64,000 nucleotides of DNA from contig NC_060259.1 in NCBI RefSeq assembly GCF_921293095.1, positions 43,753,812 to 43,817,811 on the forward strand. Reading direction: 5' to 3'. The position numbers and the translations under genes are program-made. The first letter of the stretch is position 1, and each line of letters begins with the position of its first letter. Shown here in pieces: positions 41,101-53,134 of this stretch. The notes under the pieces were generated by a model. It was not told the origin of the DNA. It ran no database searches and was given only the letters and a program-made list of their open reading frames with translations. The stretch is from Ischnura elegans. Lineage: Eukaryota; Arthropoda; Insecta; Odonata; Coenagrionidae.

Positions 41101-41198
41101 TCTCAAATTTTTCAGGCCTTATTTTTGATCGGTCCCACAACTTTTTTTCATTGGGCCAGATGGATTTGAAAAAAATCGATTTTTGCGATCCGCCCTAA
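38166..41198 (+). mobile_element. 3.03-kb DNA transposon with ~634-bp terminal inverted repeats
   Basis: Left arm 38166 to about 38800 and right arm about 40566 to 41198 are near-identical inverses. A 90-codon frame in each arm (38437-38709 minus, 40655-40927 plus) translates identically. The termini are TTAGGGCGGATCGCAAAAAT and its inverse, flanked on both sides by TGTACA. TGTACA is itself palindromic, so it could be a TSD or part of the TIR. The interior carries a decayed gene (38909-40210). Arm identity suggests a recent insertion or gene conversion. Confidence 0.85.
38909..40210 (+). pseudogene. Decayed ORF of an uncharacterised transposon-associated protein family
   Basis: Fragments in several frames follow one order. 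KILKEHFKLCDIFACKC then VPPMRSILRDNLTKRKMMAA (38954-39090) form a Cys-containing head. NSNDLSRNF-like and ATLADAKVIT-like pieces lie at about 39344-39400, and GECVVLVEETGSHFWRFASP then GGLAKVIKYAII at about 39571-39670. A GFDYDGTK-like piece is near 39711-39734 and ERLRFLRLYLS near 40137-40168. I recall arthropod proteins of unknown function with the same order (a CKC head, a VEE.GS...G.A block, a DGT block and an RLY block). That link is from memory and tentative. Stops and frameshifts make this copy inactive. No DDE triad can be assigned. Confidence 0.5.
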
Positions 41199-41204
41199 TG
41201 TACA

Positions 41205-42390
41205 TCCTATTTATATAATGATCCATTTTTGACGTATGAGATTGTTCCAGCATTTTTAATGGTCAATTATTTCATGGGATGGGCTGTATGAATACTATGG
41301 TGACACTCTTAGTAACTAACAGCTGTTGTCGATTGATTCATGGTTACTTCTGTCAATGTTTCAGGTCGAGTTTCATCTGCTACTCTCATGAATAATAATA
41401 TGCTGGCACAATTTTAACATGTACATATTTTATTTTGAGTTAATGGTTCGTTTTCGTTATGACTAAAATGAAGAGTAGTGGACTTAACAAGTGGAGGAAC
41501 GCTGGAAAATGAGTGCAATACAGCTTTATCCTTATCTGTGGCATGAATTCTTAATTTATTGGATCAAAATATATGGATGGTATTCGCTATCAGTGTTGTG
41601 TCTATTACATGTTATTATTATTTTAAAAGGTGTTTCTATTGGGCTTTTGGATGCTATCTGCTGAAACTTGGGAATAAAAGTACGTTTATCCATTTCAGGT
41701 CGTGAATATCTTCAGCAGCTGTACTTATTGTGAGGAGGAACCCAGCCACGATGATACACATTCAGTGGACTGAATGGTTGGTTACTTCTTGTCACTTCAG
41801 CGACCTATAACCTCTATGTTGTAGTATTTCAAATTCAGCCAATTGGCATTAGTCTCTACTTTGTGACCATAAAAAAGAAGCCATTGAATTTTCTAATTTT
41901 TTTGGTTCCTTTATGCTTAAACTAAAATATGAAAGCTATCAATGTTAATGAACTTTAGAAAGTCAACATATCAACTTTTGTGACAGGTGTATTGGAATGA
42001 CTTTGAGTGTGGTATATCAGAAATGAGTAAATTTTTCATTTCTCTGCATGTCAAACATTCCTACTTTCAGTGTTTAGTTCGAGGTGTTAAGTGTTTGTGT
42101 CGGTACCTGAAATGTGTAGGGTAAAATTTGATATCCTTTTTATTTGAGGGTATAATTCTAGTCAAATTATTTGTGCCGAGTAGTCTGTTAGGAAGCTGGT
42201 ATTTATTAGGTATCTTGAGAATTTTTTACAGCATTGATATGCATTTTCTGTGCTGGCAGCTCTCAACCCCATTTGTAACTAAATACATTTTTACTGTCTT
42301 TATTGTGTCTTTAATATAGTATTAATTCACCCTCCTAATCTAAGTTATTGTACTGATTTGGTAATTCTGACTAAATGAAATGTTGCTATG
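41205..42390. other. No recognisable feature
   Basis: AT-rich DNA between the long-TIR element and a SINE. Only short motif-free frames. Confidence 0.4.
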
Positions 42391-42667
42391 GTATATGGAG
42401 GAGGCCTCGGAACAACTGGTCATTTTTGATACGAAGGTAGGGTGGAGAGAAACCCGGCGTCAGCATTAGCCTGCTCTCAAGGAGAGGCGCCAAGGGGCCC
42501 ACGGCTTAACGTCTCATCTGGCGGACGGAATGCTGCTGTACTTGAAGTGCCCTACGCTTAACACTAAAGCAGGGATTGGGCAGTCTCTGAGAAATCTCTG
42601 CCACTGCTGATATTTGAACCTGGTCCGACTAAATGGGAAGTCAACACTCAAGCCACCTCACCAGCAC
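42391..42667 (-). repeat. tRNA-derived SINE, copy 1
   Basis: On the minus strand the head holds a B-box-like GGTTCAAATATC (42612-42623) after an A-box-like region near 42640-42665. The body matches, segment by segment, the split copy at 45965-46770. The left end is near 42391. Confidence 0.65.
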
Positions 42668-43328
42668 GAACCCCTGAATGAATTGAATTTTTGAATGAAC
42701 TCGAGGAAATAATGCTATCAATCGATCCAACCATCTGCGTATCATTTTTGATGGTTTTGTTTGTAGTAGAAAACTGGGAGGTAAGGTTGTCTGAATCATG
42801 ATCGATGAAAGGAAATGCGGAAGAAAAATCTCTTATCAGTTCTAGTCTCTTCTTGACAAAAGTTTGTTTCGTCCTCACGCCTTGTTATTTTTTGATGATC
42901 AAAGGGAGTGGAAATAGATTATTTTATCTCTATGAGTGAACAGGAATCAATCATGATATAGGTCATACAGCGTTACATTTAATTTCTACCAGCAACTAAT
43001 TTTGTTTCCAGCGCAGGGTTTTACGTAATATGAAATTGACGGGACCAAAATTAATGTGTATTAACGTTTAATGTTTGCCGTGGTATTGGAGGCACAGTAC
43101 CTGACAGAAAAATCTAACTACCCGGAAGCCGAAAAATGTCCAAGTCCCGAATTGGCAATGCCGCTGAACCACATCCCCGCTGCAGAGTATAGCAAACACT
43201 TGGAGCGTCGATCGAGGGCCTTCTCACTTGTCGGTGAAAAAGCCCACGAAGGAAGAAGTTTAGACCTGCGATTATAATGACGGATTGAGGGCCGAAACTC
43301 TCACCTCCGGCGCGTGTGAGAATTTTTT

Positions 43329-43801
43329 AGGCCGTTTTACACAGGGTACGTAATCAGTGGTTGATTCAGGGGGGATCACAGGGGTTATGCCCCTCCCCAA
43401 ATTTAATCAAAAATGTTGAATTTTTTGTATCCTAGCGAAGGATTACTGGGAGTGCATCTGCAGATGCATGGCTTCAAGTCCCAGTCGTGAGAGAAATTTG
43501 AGCTGTATTTATCGCAGAGCGTAGCATTCCCTGAAAAAAATTTACACGGGAGTTCGTCTCTTCTCTGCCCGGAAATATTCCATTTGATGCTGTATCCGGC
43601 CCTGCACGTAATAACACAATCTGACGTGTGAACGCGAAGTTGCAGTCAAGATTGCGCCGTGTAAACCGGTGAATTACGAGAATGCATGGACGAGAGCTGG
43701 CAAAATAGCCCGTTATAATTTCATTCGTGCTATTGCACGACATAATGAGAAATTAATGCAATTCTAACCTGCGCATTTACGTGCTTCGTGTAAAATAGCC
43801 T
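43329..43801. mobile_element. Harbinger-type MITE interrupted by a hAT MITE
   Basis: It starts AGGCCGTTTTACACAGGGTA and ends CGTGTAAAATAGCCT; TTA follows at 43802-43804 but the left target copy is eroded (TTT). The body matches the 234-bp copies once 43355-43612 is removed. Confidence 0.78.
43355..43604. mobile_element. hAT-type MITE (250 bp) nested in the Harbinger MITE
   Basis: CAGTGGTTGATTCAG and (inverted) CAGGGCCGGATACAG form imperfect TIRs. The flanks TACGTAAT (43347-43354) and CACGTAAT (43605-43612) differ at one base. The host MITE sequence is continuous across the site. Confidence 0.83.
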
Positions 43802-43804
43802 TTA

Positions 43805-45964
43805 CGGGGTCAAGGAACGAAGTTTTCTAAGGCCGTCCTTATATTCGCAGAAATAATTTTTGTGCGTATCCACAGGCAGAATATGCTACAACCCAAAATC
43901 CATTTTTGCGTAACTAGTGGATGTGTCGAATTGCATATTTTCAAATTCTTAATCAAGCGAGTTCAGCTGGGATGTCATACAAGTATGTTTTGCCTCTCGC
44001 AAACGGGACAGAGAGTTGGGGAACATGGGTCGTGGACAAATCACTTAATTCCGTAATTTAACGTGCATGTGACCTTTTTGTAGGTAGCCTTGTTTGTATA
44101 CGAGTTTTTTCCAATGGAAGAATCTTTGCTGTCCTCCAAAGTGGGGTTAATTAAAATTAGTAAAGACTTCGGTTTCATTTCGTGGGAAAAGCAATTAACA
44201 TGGAGCGAAATGTCTTATCCTGTGATTTCAGCTTTACGATTTGATATTTTATTAGTTATTTATTTATTATTTTTCTTTGAAATACTTTGGGTTTGGAAGT
44301 TTTTTACTCATTTTGGTTGCGTAGTCTCTCGAATTATCTTAAGGCTTCTCCTTTGATTCTACCGCTTATATCTATGCTATCTCTTGTCGTTACCGACCCT
44401 GGGTATAAGGGTACCATCAACTTGGCCCAACTTTTTATGATTTCTTTGAAAGAAACAAACTTATCTTACTTTAGAATTATTATTTGATGCATATAAAGTG
44501 GTTAAACTAATTAATAGATCATGAACCTTCAAGTTAAGGCTGTATATGAACCTCTAACTCTCTAAACAACCGGGGATTTTTTTATTTGGGCCAAAGTTAT
44601 CTTAAATTCTGGTAACTTTGACCCAGTCTAATAAAAACATGCAAATCTAGTTCTCGAGCATGAGTCGGAGCAAATATACCCCCGGCAAAATATCTCTTAG
44701 TACACTGTTTTCAAGTGCTCACTGATTTTAACCTATACATTTAATTTATTCTGCTCCATTTATGGGACGATTGAGGAGTGAAGCTGGTGAGGATGTTTGT
44801 CGACTACTACAAGAACTAAGTCGATATCTCAATGCAAGTATTTAAATGCAGAACAATAAATCTTTTTACGTTTCTGAGCTAAAGTTACCTGGAAAGGGCC
44901 GAAGTTACTCCAGTTGTCGGTGCCATGGGTGAATTCCTGTTGGGTATTCCGCCGGTCAAGCATCAAAATTACCCTGTAAGCTTCGGATACCGATGCCGTT
45001 TTGAAAACCTTGTCGCTTAAATGAGTATCTCTGGAGGAAATCTGGTAAGATTGCTATCAATGCCTACTAATTAGTTTCGATATATCACTGCTCTACCGTA
45101 ATAATAATAATAGGTTTATTGTCCTAGGATAATATCCTCTAGAACATATGAAGTATGAATTTACATAATTTAACTACGTAAATGAAAATGTAGGGTACTG
45201 TAAATAATAAAATGAGGAAAAAATGCCTTAAAAAGTAACTAAAAATAAAGGAGTAGGTACAGTATAAAACCAAAGTCATCAAAACAGAACAAAACTTGTC
45301 AATTAAGAATTATCTTAAGGATATGTAAAGTAGATTTTTGGTCTTGCACACACTGTATTGATGGTGGTTCATTGAAGAATGCATATAACAAACATCATTA
45401 ATTGATACATCCAGGAATATGTAAAGAACAAATACAATTCATGCACCGAATAGTATGAAGCACATAATTAGTGAGAGAATATTTACGGAAATGTAACATG
45501 GTGAAATTTAATCATATAAGGGTAATAGCAGATAATACACAAATCTCAGCATTTCGGAGAATGCTAAGAATACTTTAAATAAATTTCCAGCGTAGCACAA
45601 AAAAGTAAGTGCTCAATCAAAATGTAAACAACATAAAAATACAGAAGGCTGGATACATCAACTGATTTTAAAAGGTGGGTAACATATCGTGATGACACGT
45701 AGAATAAATAAGCTACTCATCAGAAACCCTAAAAGTTAGGTTTCGGGCTGAATCGATGTTGATAAATTTCTCTCATTTAATATATCGCATGGAAGATCGA
45801 AAGTTGCAAGTTTTCTTGTATTTATATAATCCCCGGAAATCACGTTTACAACGCGCCATGTAGTACTGAGGAAGCCGTTGACGTCCTTTTTGCTTCCTTA
45901 GCTGCGGATATTACACATTTACTGCGCGCATAGGCAGCATATAAATGCATGAAAAAGGTATAGT
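43805..45964. other. Largely unannotated; possible retroposon tail at 45103
   Basis: TAATAATAATAATAGGTTTA at about 45101-45120 looks like the reverse of a LINE/SINE tail with an ATT microsatellite, which would put a minus-strand retroposon at its right. No coding similarity confirms it. Confidence 0.35.
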
Positions 45965-46770
45965 ATGGTATTTGGAGAAGGCGACCGACAGGTAAGGTCA
46001 TATGCGCCATTAGGGAAGGAAGGGTGGAGTGAAATCCAGCATCGCCATTAGCCTACTCTCAACGGAAGGTGCCAAGAGGACCAAGCAAGGAGGTTGTAAA
46101 TATCTGGAGGCACTTTATAAGAGTTTTTAGCGTGGTCAGAATTCCGCCATCTTGGTTTGACAATTTTCGGACTTATTCTCAAACAGTTCAGATATATAAT
46201 CAAGTATTCTATTCCTTGGGCTGTAATCTTATTAATTACCAGTAGAAGTGCAGGGGAATGGATATTTTACAATTGTAAAATGTTATTTTCGGCTAAGCTA
46301 GTTGCGCAGCGGAACCGTAGTGATTGACAATAATTTTTCCTTGGGAAAAGATATTTGAGGCATATTTTCACGAAGCCTTCCCATACTTATAGAAAAAATG
46401 TTTACTGTGCTCGTTTGCGATGGTTTATTTTAGCATAAAAACGATCATGACCGATTATTTCACCAAATATGGGATTATCAATGTTTTGGTCAAAGTAGGC
46501 GTGGCTATCCTAGCCAAGCACCGCCATTCCTGCCACACTGCGCTCAACGCTCGGAACCAGTTATGCCCCCTCCAGTATATTTACAACTTCCTTGGGACCA
46601 AGGCTTAGCGTCCCATCTGACGGGCTAAGTAAGTGCTGCACTAGAAATGCCCTCCACTAGGCATTTAAGCAGGGATCGGGCAGCCTCTGAAAAATCTCTG
46701 CTACCGCCGGGATTTGAACCCAGTTCCATTAAGTAGGAAGCCAGCGCTCTATCCACCACACCAACCGCAT
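45965..46770 (-). repeat. tRNA-derived SINE, copy 2, split by a hAT MITE
   Basis: Minus strand: an A-box-like GTGTGGTGGATAGAGCGC (46745-46762) and a B-box GGGTTCAAATCCC (46709-46721) lie in a tRNA-like head. The SINE body runs to 46603 and resumes at 46085-45965. Both parts match copy 1 at 42391-42667. The interruption is the hAT MITE at 46086-46594. Confidence 0.75.
46086..46594. mobile_element. hAT-type MITE (509 bp) with perfect 8-bp TSD, nested in SINE
   Basis: CAAGGAGGTTGTAAATA and (inverted) CAAGGAAGTTGTAAATA form 17-bp TIRs with one mismatch. GGACCAAG is duplicated at 46078-46085 and 46595-46602. It has no coding capacity. Confidence 0.9.
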
Positions 46771-47056
46771 TTAAAAATGTAGCATTTGAAAAATATAGCG
46801 CAGAAAGGTGTTCAGTAATTATTTAATCGTTACGATTTGTTAACTTAAAGTTCGGACTCTTATTAAATGCCTCTTATTTAAATAAGGATATCGATGCGCT
46901 AGTCGAATGGATGGATTTAATATGATAGACCTAAGCGGCAGGAGATTGACAGGTTGAACTACAAATATTTCGGGGGAGTGACGTAGCCACAGGGGTGGCT
47001 TCCGGGTTATAAACCCCCAATGAGCCTTTATTACCTTATTTTATATATATTATATG

Positions 47057-47765
47057 TGAAGAGGATAATGGCCAGATATCAGCTGAAAATCGACAAAAAG
47101 AGGACTAAGATATTAGAATGCAGCAAAAGAGAGGAGGCTAATTGTAAGACAAACATTAACTTAGGAAAGCATAAGCTTGAAGAGGTGAACGAGTTCTCTT
47201 ACCTGGGAAGCCGAATTACCAACGATGGACGAAGCAAGAAAGAAATAGGCAGTGGAATAGCGCAGGCGAAGAGGGCTTTCTACAAAAAGAAGAATCTTCT
47301 TACAGCAGAGAATACAAACTTAGAAGTAAGGATACAATTCATCAGATGCTACATATGGAGCATATTTCTCGATGGAAGCGAGACTTGGACATTGACAGCA
47401 GCATAGAAGTGAAGAGTGGAAGCATTTGAAATGTGATGCTACCGAAGAATGATGAATATAAAATGGATTGACCGTGTAAGTAATGAGGAAGTGCTAAGAA
47501 GAGTGGGAGAAAAGAGAAGTCTCCTAAAAGCCGTAGGCAGAAGACGGAACAACTTAGTTGGCCACATTCTGAGACATGATGGGCTGATGAAAGCAATCGT
47601 AGGACAGGTGGAAGGGAAGAAGGACAAGGAACTGCCCCGAATGAGTTACATAGGACAGGTTATACAGGATGTTACAGATAAGAAATACGCCGCTATGAAA
47701 AGGATAGGAGAGAGGAAAAGAGAGCTGCGTCAAACCAATGTTAGGATTATGGACTAATGATGATG
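47057..47765 (+). pseudogene. RTE/Jockey-like LINE, diverged copy
   Basis: Translation from ARYQLKIDKKRTKILECSKR through FSYLGSRITNDGRSKKEIGS to IFLDGSETWTLTAA follows the RT thumb region of the 31024 copy at an intermediate level of identity. A stop at 47404-47406 and a frame change separate it from the C-terminal part at 47449-47757 (MMNIKWIDRVSNEEVLRRVG). The 3' end is TTAGGATTATGGACTAATGA followed by TGATGATAC. It is clearly older than, or a sister lineage of, the 31-kb and 55-kb copies. Confidence 0.82.
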
Positions 47766-49192
47766 ATACTTTATTGCAAAATATATACTCGCAAAAATTT
47801 TGAGTTTTTAAGTCGTGAAAATCACGTTGTCATCATCAAAATTAACCGGAGGACCCCCGAACCCTTTGCCCTGGGGTGTGTGGTGAGTTGGGGTAATCAG
47901 CTGATTTACTTTCCCATTTGATAGATCTTCTCATACATAAGTTCTGGGTGAGTCGGGGGTGGAGGGACCGAAAGGGAAGGGGTAAGCGCACCTATTTTCA
48001 TGTGAGGGAGATACCCTTGTCCACACACACTCGGAAGCAAGCGAGTGCACGGAATGTTAACAGACCTCGGTGACTTGGGCTGGGAGACGCGAGAGTCACG
48101 CTTAAGCCTTCTGCCGCGATATGACGGGAGATAACTCATGATGTTAACATTCATAGCAGTGGCGTTCTGAGTATCTACTTGAAAATGAAGTGGAACTTGA
48201 TGCATTTCTGATTCTGGCTATGGCGGCATGAGTAAACCATGAGCGTTTTAATCATTCCTGCCTCGTGCTTAGAACATATCTATCCCATCCTCAATCTCGC
48301 TCGTATTTTATGGAACCAAGAAAGAGAATGCTTTCACTGGCTTTAGATGCATTCATCAGTCGTCACAGTTATGGAGTCATAATGAGATATGAAAGCTTCC
48401 CGGTAAAGCTTGACTAATATTTAACATGCACATAAGATAGGGTATCTTTTCTTTTCGTTTTTCTAAGAATATTTTCCTTCTTTACACTAATGTGATTGTT
48501 GCTTTTCGAATGTGTCAACCCGATTTTAGGGATAAATTTCTCTTATGATTCTATAAAGCAATTTCCTTTCATATCATAATAATTACTGATATATTAGCTA
48601 CATGTAATACCGTGGAGCTTGAATACTTCGGACCTCAAAGGACCAGTCAAAAATTCCAATTAGGGAAGTTAATTATAAAGGCTATGAAAAACACTCAAAG
48701 TTCAATTTTAAACATAAATATCTTAATAGAGGAATTTTTTACAATATACAGTCGCTTTATCTGTAAATTAACTTTAAAAAATTGCAGTAGACGCCTTAAA
48801 TAAAATAACATATTGCCTGCGTATCTGGCCTGCCTTCCACCCGGAAACTCCGAACGTAGTTTCTCGGAAATTCCTTATGCGACTATTCATATTTTTACAA
48901 TATTTTAACACATAAAAATTTCTAATTATCCAGCGCAAAATTCGAATTAATCACGATTTTTTAGCATTTTTTACATAAAATGCTAGGGACCGAGTGATGT
49001 TTGAATTAGCCACGCACCACTGTAAAACTTTTATTCTATTTGGCTACGTATTTGTAACTTTATAATTTTCACTTACATTATCCTCATTTTCGTCTCTGAC
49101 ATATCAAATGATTTTAAAGTATTATTATTTATTTTCCCAAGAATTATGGAATTGCGATCGTGAAATCTAATGTATACAATTTACAATACCTT
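47766..49192. other. No recognisable feature
   Basis: About 1.4 kb. Short frames near 47906 and 48612 have no recognisable motif. Confidence 0.4.
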
Positions 49193-49859
49193 AATAGGGT
49201 GGTTTCCTATTATTTTTTTATTGCCTAAATCGAAAGTTTATTACTCCTGGAGTACGTATTTCTCGCTCTTAGATTTTTAAATTACGATATCTATTTTTCG
49301 CGATTAAATGAAAAGTGAACATTTTCAAGCGCGCGAAAACGCGATGGCTAAGTAGGAATGATGGGAAAAGTCCATGTGACGTCGCTCTGGTTCCCGCTGC
49401 CGCAAGTGAGGTGACCTTGGGGCGAGGCTTGGAGCGCTGATACGACGCAGGCTGCCAGCAGGTAGCAGAGTACCCTGCTAGCAGGTAGAACTTGGATTAA
49501 ATAAGGATTATTATTGCCATATCAAACGAAGGAAACTTTCCGAACTTAGGTAATTTTAATGGGTGATTATTAAGAGATGTTTCCCTGAGCTCTGTGCCTC
49601 ATGCATGCATTGGTTATCTCAGACGATGTAAAACTCTTATCTACTCTTATAGAAACCGGGTCCCTGTGACGTCACGTGGAGTAGAATCGCATGGGCGCCA
49701 ATCTGGCCTTTTTGAAATGAGGTTAAAATTGACCATTGCCATTTGTCTAAACTGGGACTTTTAAAACCAAATAAAGTGTATATTATGAATACACTAATGG
49801 TGGGTAAGGAATCGCAATCAATGCATTTCGTTTTCTTTGATGAAGGAAACTACCCTATT
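49193..49859 (+). mobile_element. MITE family A copy 2
   Basis: It starts AATAGGGTGGTTTCCTATTA and ends GAAACTACCCTATT, 667 bp, with the palindromic CRE TGACGTCA followed by CGTGG. It matches 13118-13770 (inverted) and 60178-60840. Confidence 0.87.
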
Positions 49860-49915
49860 GTCGTTCCGTAGTGACGTTGAAGGTGAAAGCAACCAGCAGA
49901 GAATGTATCCATCAT

Positions 49916-50006
49916 CAGGGCTGGGAAAAATATTGGCCGAGGAATATTTTAAGAACAAAGTACAAATATATTTTTAATAAGTATTTTGAAATTCTACCCA
50001 GCCCTG
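49916..50006. mobile_element. Very short hAT-like MITE (91 bp)
   Basis: The ends CAGGGCTGGG and CCCAGCCCTG are exact inverses. The flanks TCCATCAT and TCAATCGT match at 6 of 8 positions. It shares both ends and GCCGAGGA.TATTT with the 455-bp copy at 54166-54620. Confidence 0.75.
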
Positions 50007-50079
50007 TCAATCGTCATCACCTGTCAACAAAACCAAGATTGGTTACCTCCACATATCACTTAATCTGAGTGTCACTAAA

Positions 50080-50160
50080 AAATCTCCGTCATCCCTGGGA
50101 CTCGAATCCTGACCTACAGTGTGGGAAACCAGTTTTACATAGCCGCCATACCAACCCTAT
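50080..50160 (-). repeat. tRNA-like SINE head or tRNA pseudogene
   Basis: The minus strand holds a B-box-like AGGATTCGAGTCCC (50096-50109) and an A-box-like GGTATGGCGGCTATG (50139-50153) at tRNA-like spacing. No cloverleaf with a clean acceptor stem could be folded by eye. Confidence 0.5.
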
Positions 50161-51084
50161 CTCCACAATATTTCGTTGAAAAGTCTTGAAGATAATAGTG
50201 ATAAATCAATTTTGATTTGACTATTAATGACTTATATATTCTCCCTTTCCGTAGTATTTCTCTCGTAGAGCAATCACTTTGAGCATTTTTATTGTGAAAT
50301 GACTGGGTAAATTTAGTAGCCTTTGATTGAAGTAGGCCCTTTTCCCTATAAAAGTGGAGCAGTAAATGGACCATCTGCTAAGAATCCCATAAAGTTGGAG
50401 GGTTAAAAATTACCAAATGTTATCGGTTTTTATGGGAAGGGCTTCTCGATGAATCGTTATGAAGTTTCTTCCTGTGTGTCTTTCTTTACGATACAGTTCA
50501 CACATAACAATTCAAATCTCTGAATATTTTACTTTTATCTTCTTGCGCATCTCGTTTGTGTCTTTTTCCTTTTTGAATCAAATCGCCATCCTTTCTACGT
50601 CATCTTTTTCCCGGGCTCGTGTAAATCCTTTATGGTTGCTTTCCCCCTTCACATTGGCTTCATAATTTATCAGAGAACTCGAAGATGAATGCGATGGATC
50701 ACATCATTTCACCGCTTCTATATCTATCTTTGATTTATTGTTTTATACCGAGCTGAATATTTTTTCTGCGACTCTAAGCCTATTCACTATCTTTTGTTTA
50801 TTTATATATTTGTTTCCAAGACTCCTGAAAGCAGCACAATGCCGCCTTTACATAGGATAATATAACTACTAGCAATGTGTTATGATGGTTTAGTAAAACC
50901 ATGGACTAAATATGTATACTGGCATACTTTGTGGAAAATTTCGATTCCAGATAGACGAGGAAGGAATTTCCAAAGTTAGTTCATTTCATTTTCCTGCCAC
51001 AGGGGAATTTCATCAACCTCATTTCATAGCTACTTGTTTTGATTCTAACTCTTCTTATTATACAATGAAGCAAGAGTGTATATG

Positions 51085-51330
51085 TAGGATTTTTTCTGGG
51101 AGGGGTGAGGCACAAGGGTCTGACAAGCAAACGGTCTTGTTATATTGGAGATTAAAAATAACATACAACTATTAGAGTACGAAATATTCTCTTATTTCAA
51201 TATGAAATGTATTTATATAAAATTAACATACTGAGGTTCCGTAAAATACAAAAAGGAGCGTTATGATAACAGTATTAAAAATCTTGTATAGCTTTAAGCG
51301 TTTGGGGGGGCCTAAATCCGCCCCTGCAGC
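51085..51330. mobile_element. hAT-like MITE fragment
   Basis: GGATTTTTTCTGGGAGGGG near the left and GGGGGGGCCTAAATCCGCCC CTG at the right resemble the hAT-type CAGGGGCGGATTTAGG end. It shares CAAACGGTCTTGT with the insert at 32211-32560. The left end is eroded. The DNA before it (50161-51084) shows nothing. Confidence 0.5.
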
Positions 51331-53134
51331 GAAGGATCCTTAGTTACTCCTAAGCCCGTTATATTTATCTTAATTCTTATTCTGATAGCGGATAATTTCG
51401 CTTTATTCCTCGCAATCAAGAGCGGACCAAGACATTTTTTCAATTTTTGGCACGGTGACGTTCAGAGAAGATTCGATGGAAAGATAAAATTAAGATTGAA
51501 GGAGTAGAATGCTTTGAGATTCAGAGGGGAAGAAGCCTAGCTACAAGAGAAATTAGCAAAGGAAACTGATTCGAATTATTGTAAGGAAAAAAGTGTTCAG
51601 AAATTTATCATGATATGTTAGAGGGTAAATATTAGGCGCGGAGTGCTGACAGATATCAAACTAGAGATAAGTGAGTTCAGATGGATGGATTGCTGTGGAT
51701 GCAGTACCTGGGAAACTAGTTCAGAGATGGAATCACGATCATGATAATTTCCCGGAATTTTTTCATTTAAATTAATAAAAATGGAATGCAATGAGTTCGT
51801 AGAAACCGTGGCAAAAAAGATAGGAATTATAAATAGGATGTTGGATGAATGAGTCGGCCCTTCTGCCTTATGCTTTCAATTTTGAAACTTATATAGTTTG
51901 AAACATTGAAAAAATAGGGTTTTTTCATTTTTTGATCCGAATTCTATCTCTTTGGGCCAACGGCAGGGAAACATCTTGAGTTCGTTCCATTTCACGGAGA
52001 GTTTTTGACGTCACTCGCTGATTCCGGCCAATCGTCGGGCAGCCGTCTCCCTCCCTCTCCCATCCATCATCGCTCAAGGTGCCATGAACTTTTCGAGGTG
52101 ACAGCAATTTTATCGAGCTTTTGTTTTCAAATCACGCGTGAATTACTGAATTTGGAGAAGTTTACGCATAAATTCTTTTATATTATCTACCTTCAAATTT
52201 CGATGAATGCTTTCGCGGAGTTAGTTTTTTAGTAGAATTTGATCAGAAGGAATTAAGGCTATAATTTCTTGGGAAAAGTCACTCAAGTTTTCAGTTACAG
52301 CTCCTCAGGACGTCTATCGCATTTATATCCAAAGGCGGCACCAAGGTACCGCGCTGGAGAAAAATGTAGGGGTTCAAATAATGAAAAAATATTCATTTAC
52401 GAGCAGCCATTTTACTTATTGTTGGGCAATAGAGGAGGTTAAATTTAGAATATAAAATAAAGTATTTCGCCGAATCTTAGATGGAATATTTAAGAAATGC
52501 TAGTTCTCCCACCTCTCCACTGGTTCCTGCTAACCTTTTGTTATTTATATATTTCTTCTTTTTAAAATCCTTGACACACCGCATGCAATTCATTCGGGGC
52601 CGTCCTTTGCACTTCTTCCCTTACACTAGTTCCTCGATGAAATTCTTCAACGGGTATTCATGTCTCATGATGTGGTCAATTGAGTTGCCTCGTCTCCTCA
52701 TTTGAGTCGGTAATAATTTATAATAGAATTTAATTCATTTGATAGATATTTAATATCTCAAGAAAAATATTAGATTTAAAATGAGAGATAAATAATTTCT
52801 TCACTACTAATCAGTGGAGAGATACGAGAGAATTCGTATGATTCAGGGAACATTTTTGAAAAAATGTGACAAAATATTTATGTACATAAATAGCACATTT
52901 TTTCAAAAAGCTATCTCGGGATATTAACTGTGTACCAACATTGGCTTTTTGATCTAAATTTAACACCCTAAGAGTCAATCGTTTGTTGAATTGAAGTGGA
53001 ATAACACACATGTTAAAACAAGCGCTATAACACCTATAGACCGCATTCACGGAGGAAGAATCTACTTGGAGGGCATTCGGAAACCTTACCCAAGCAGCAG
53101 ACGATATCAATCGAATACATGAATAAGGTTGATA
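51331..53134. other. No recognisable feature
   Basis: AT-rich, with short motif-free frames only. Confidence 0.4.

Noticed and set aside
43071-43277. 68-codon frame with balanced composition.
   Set aside because: No recognisable domain, no splice context and a repeat-rich neighbourhood; likely chance or an unidentified relic.
50080-50160. A functional tRNA gene.
   Set aside because: Box-like motifs are present but no clean acceptor stem; kept only as a SINE head or pseudogene.
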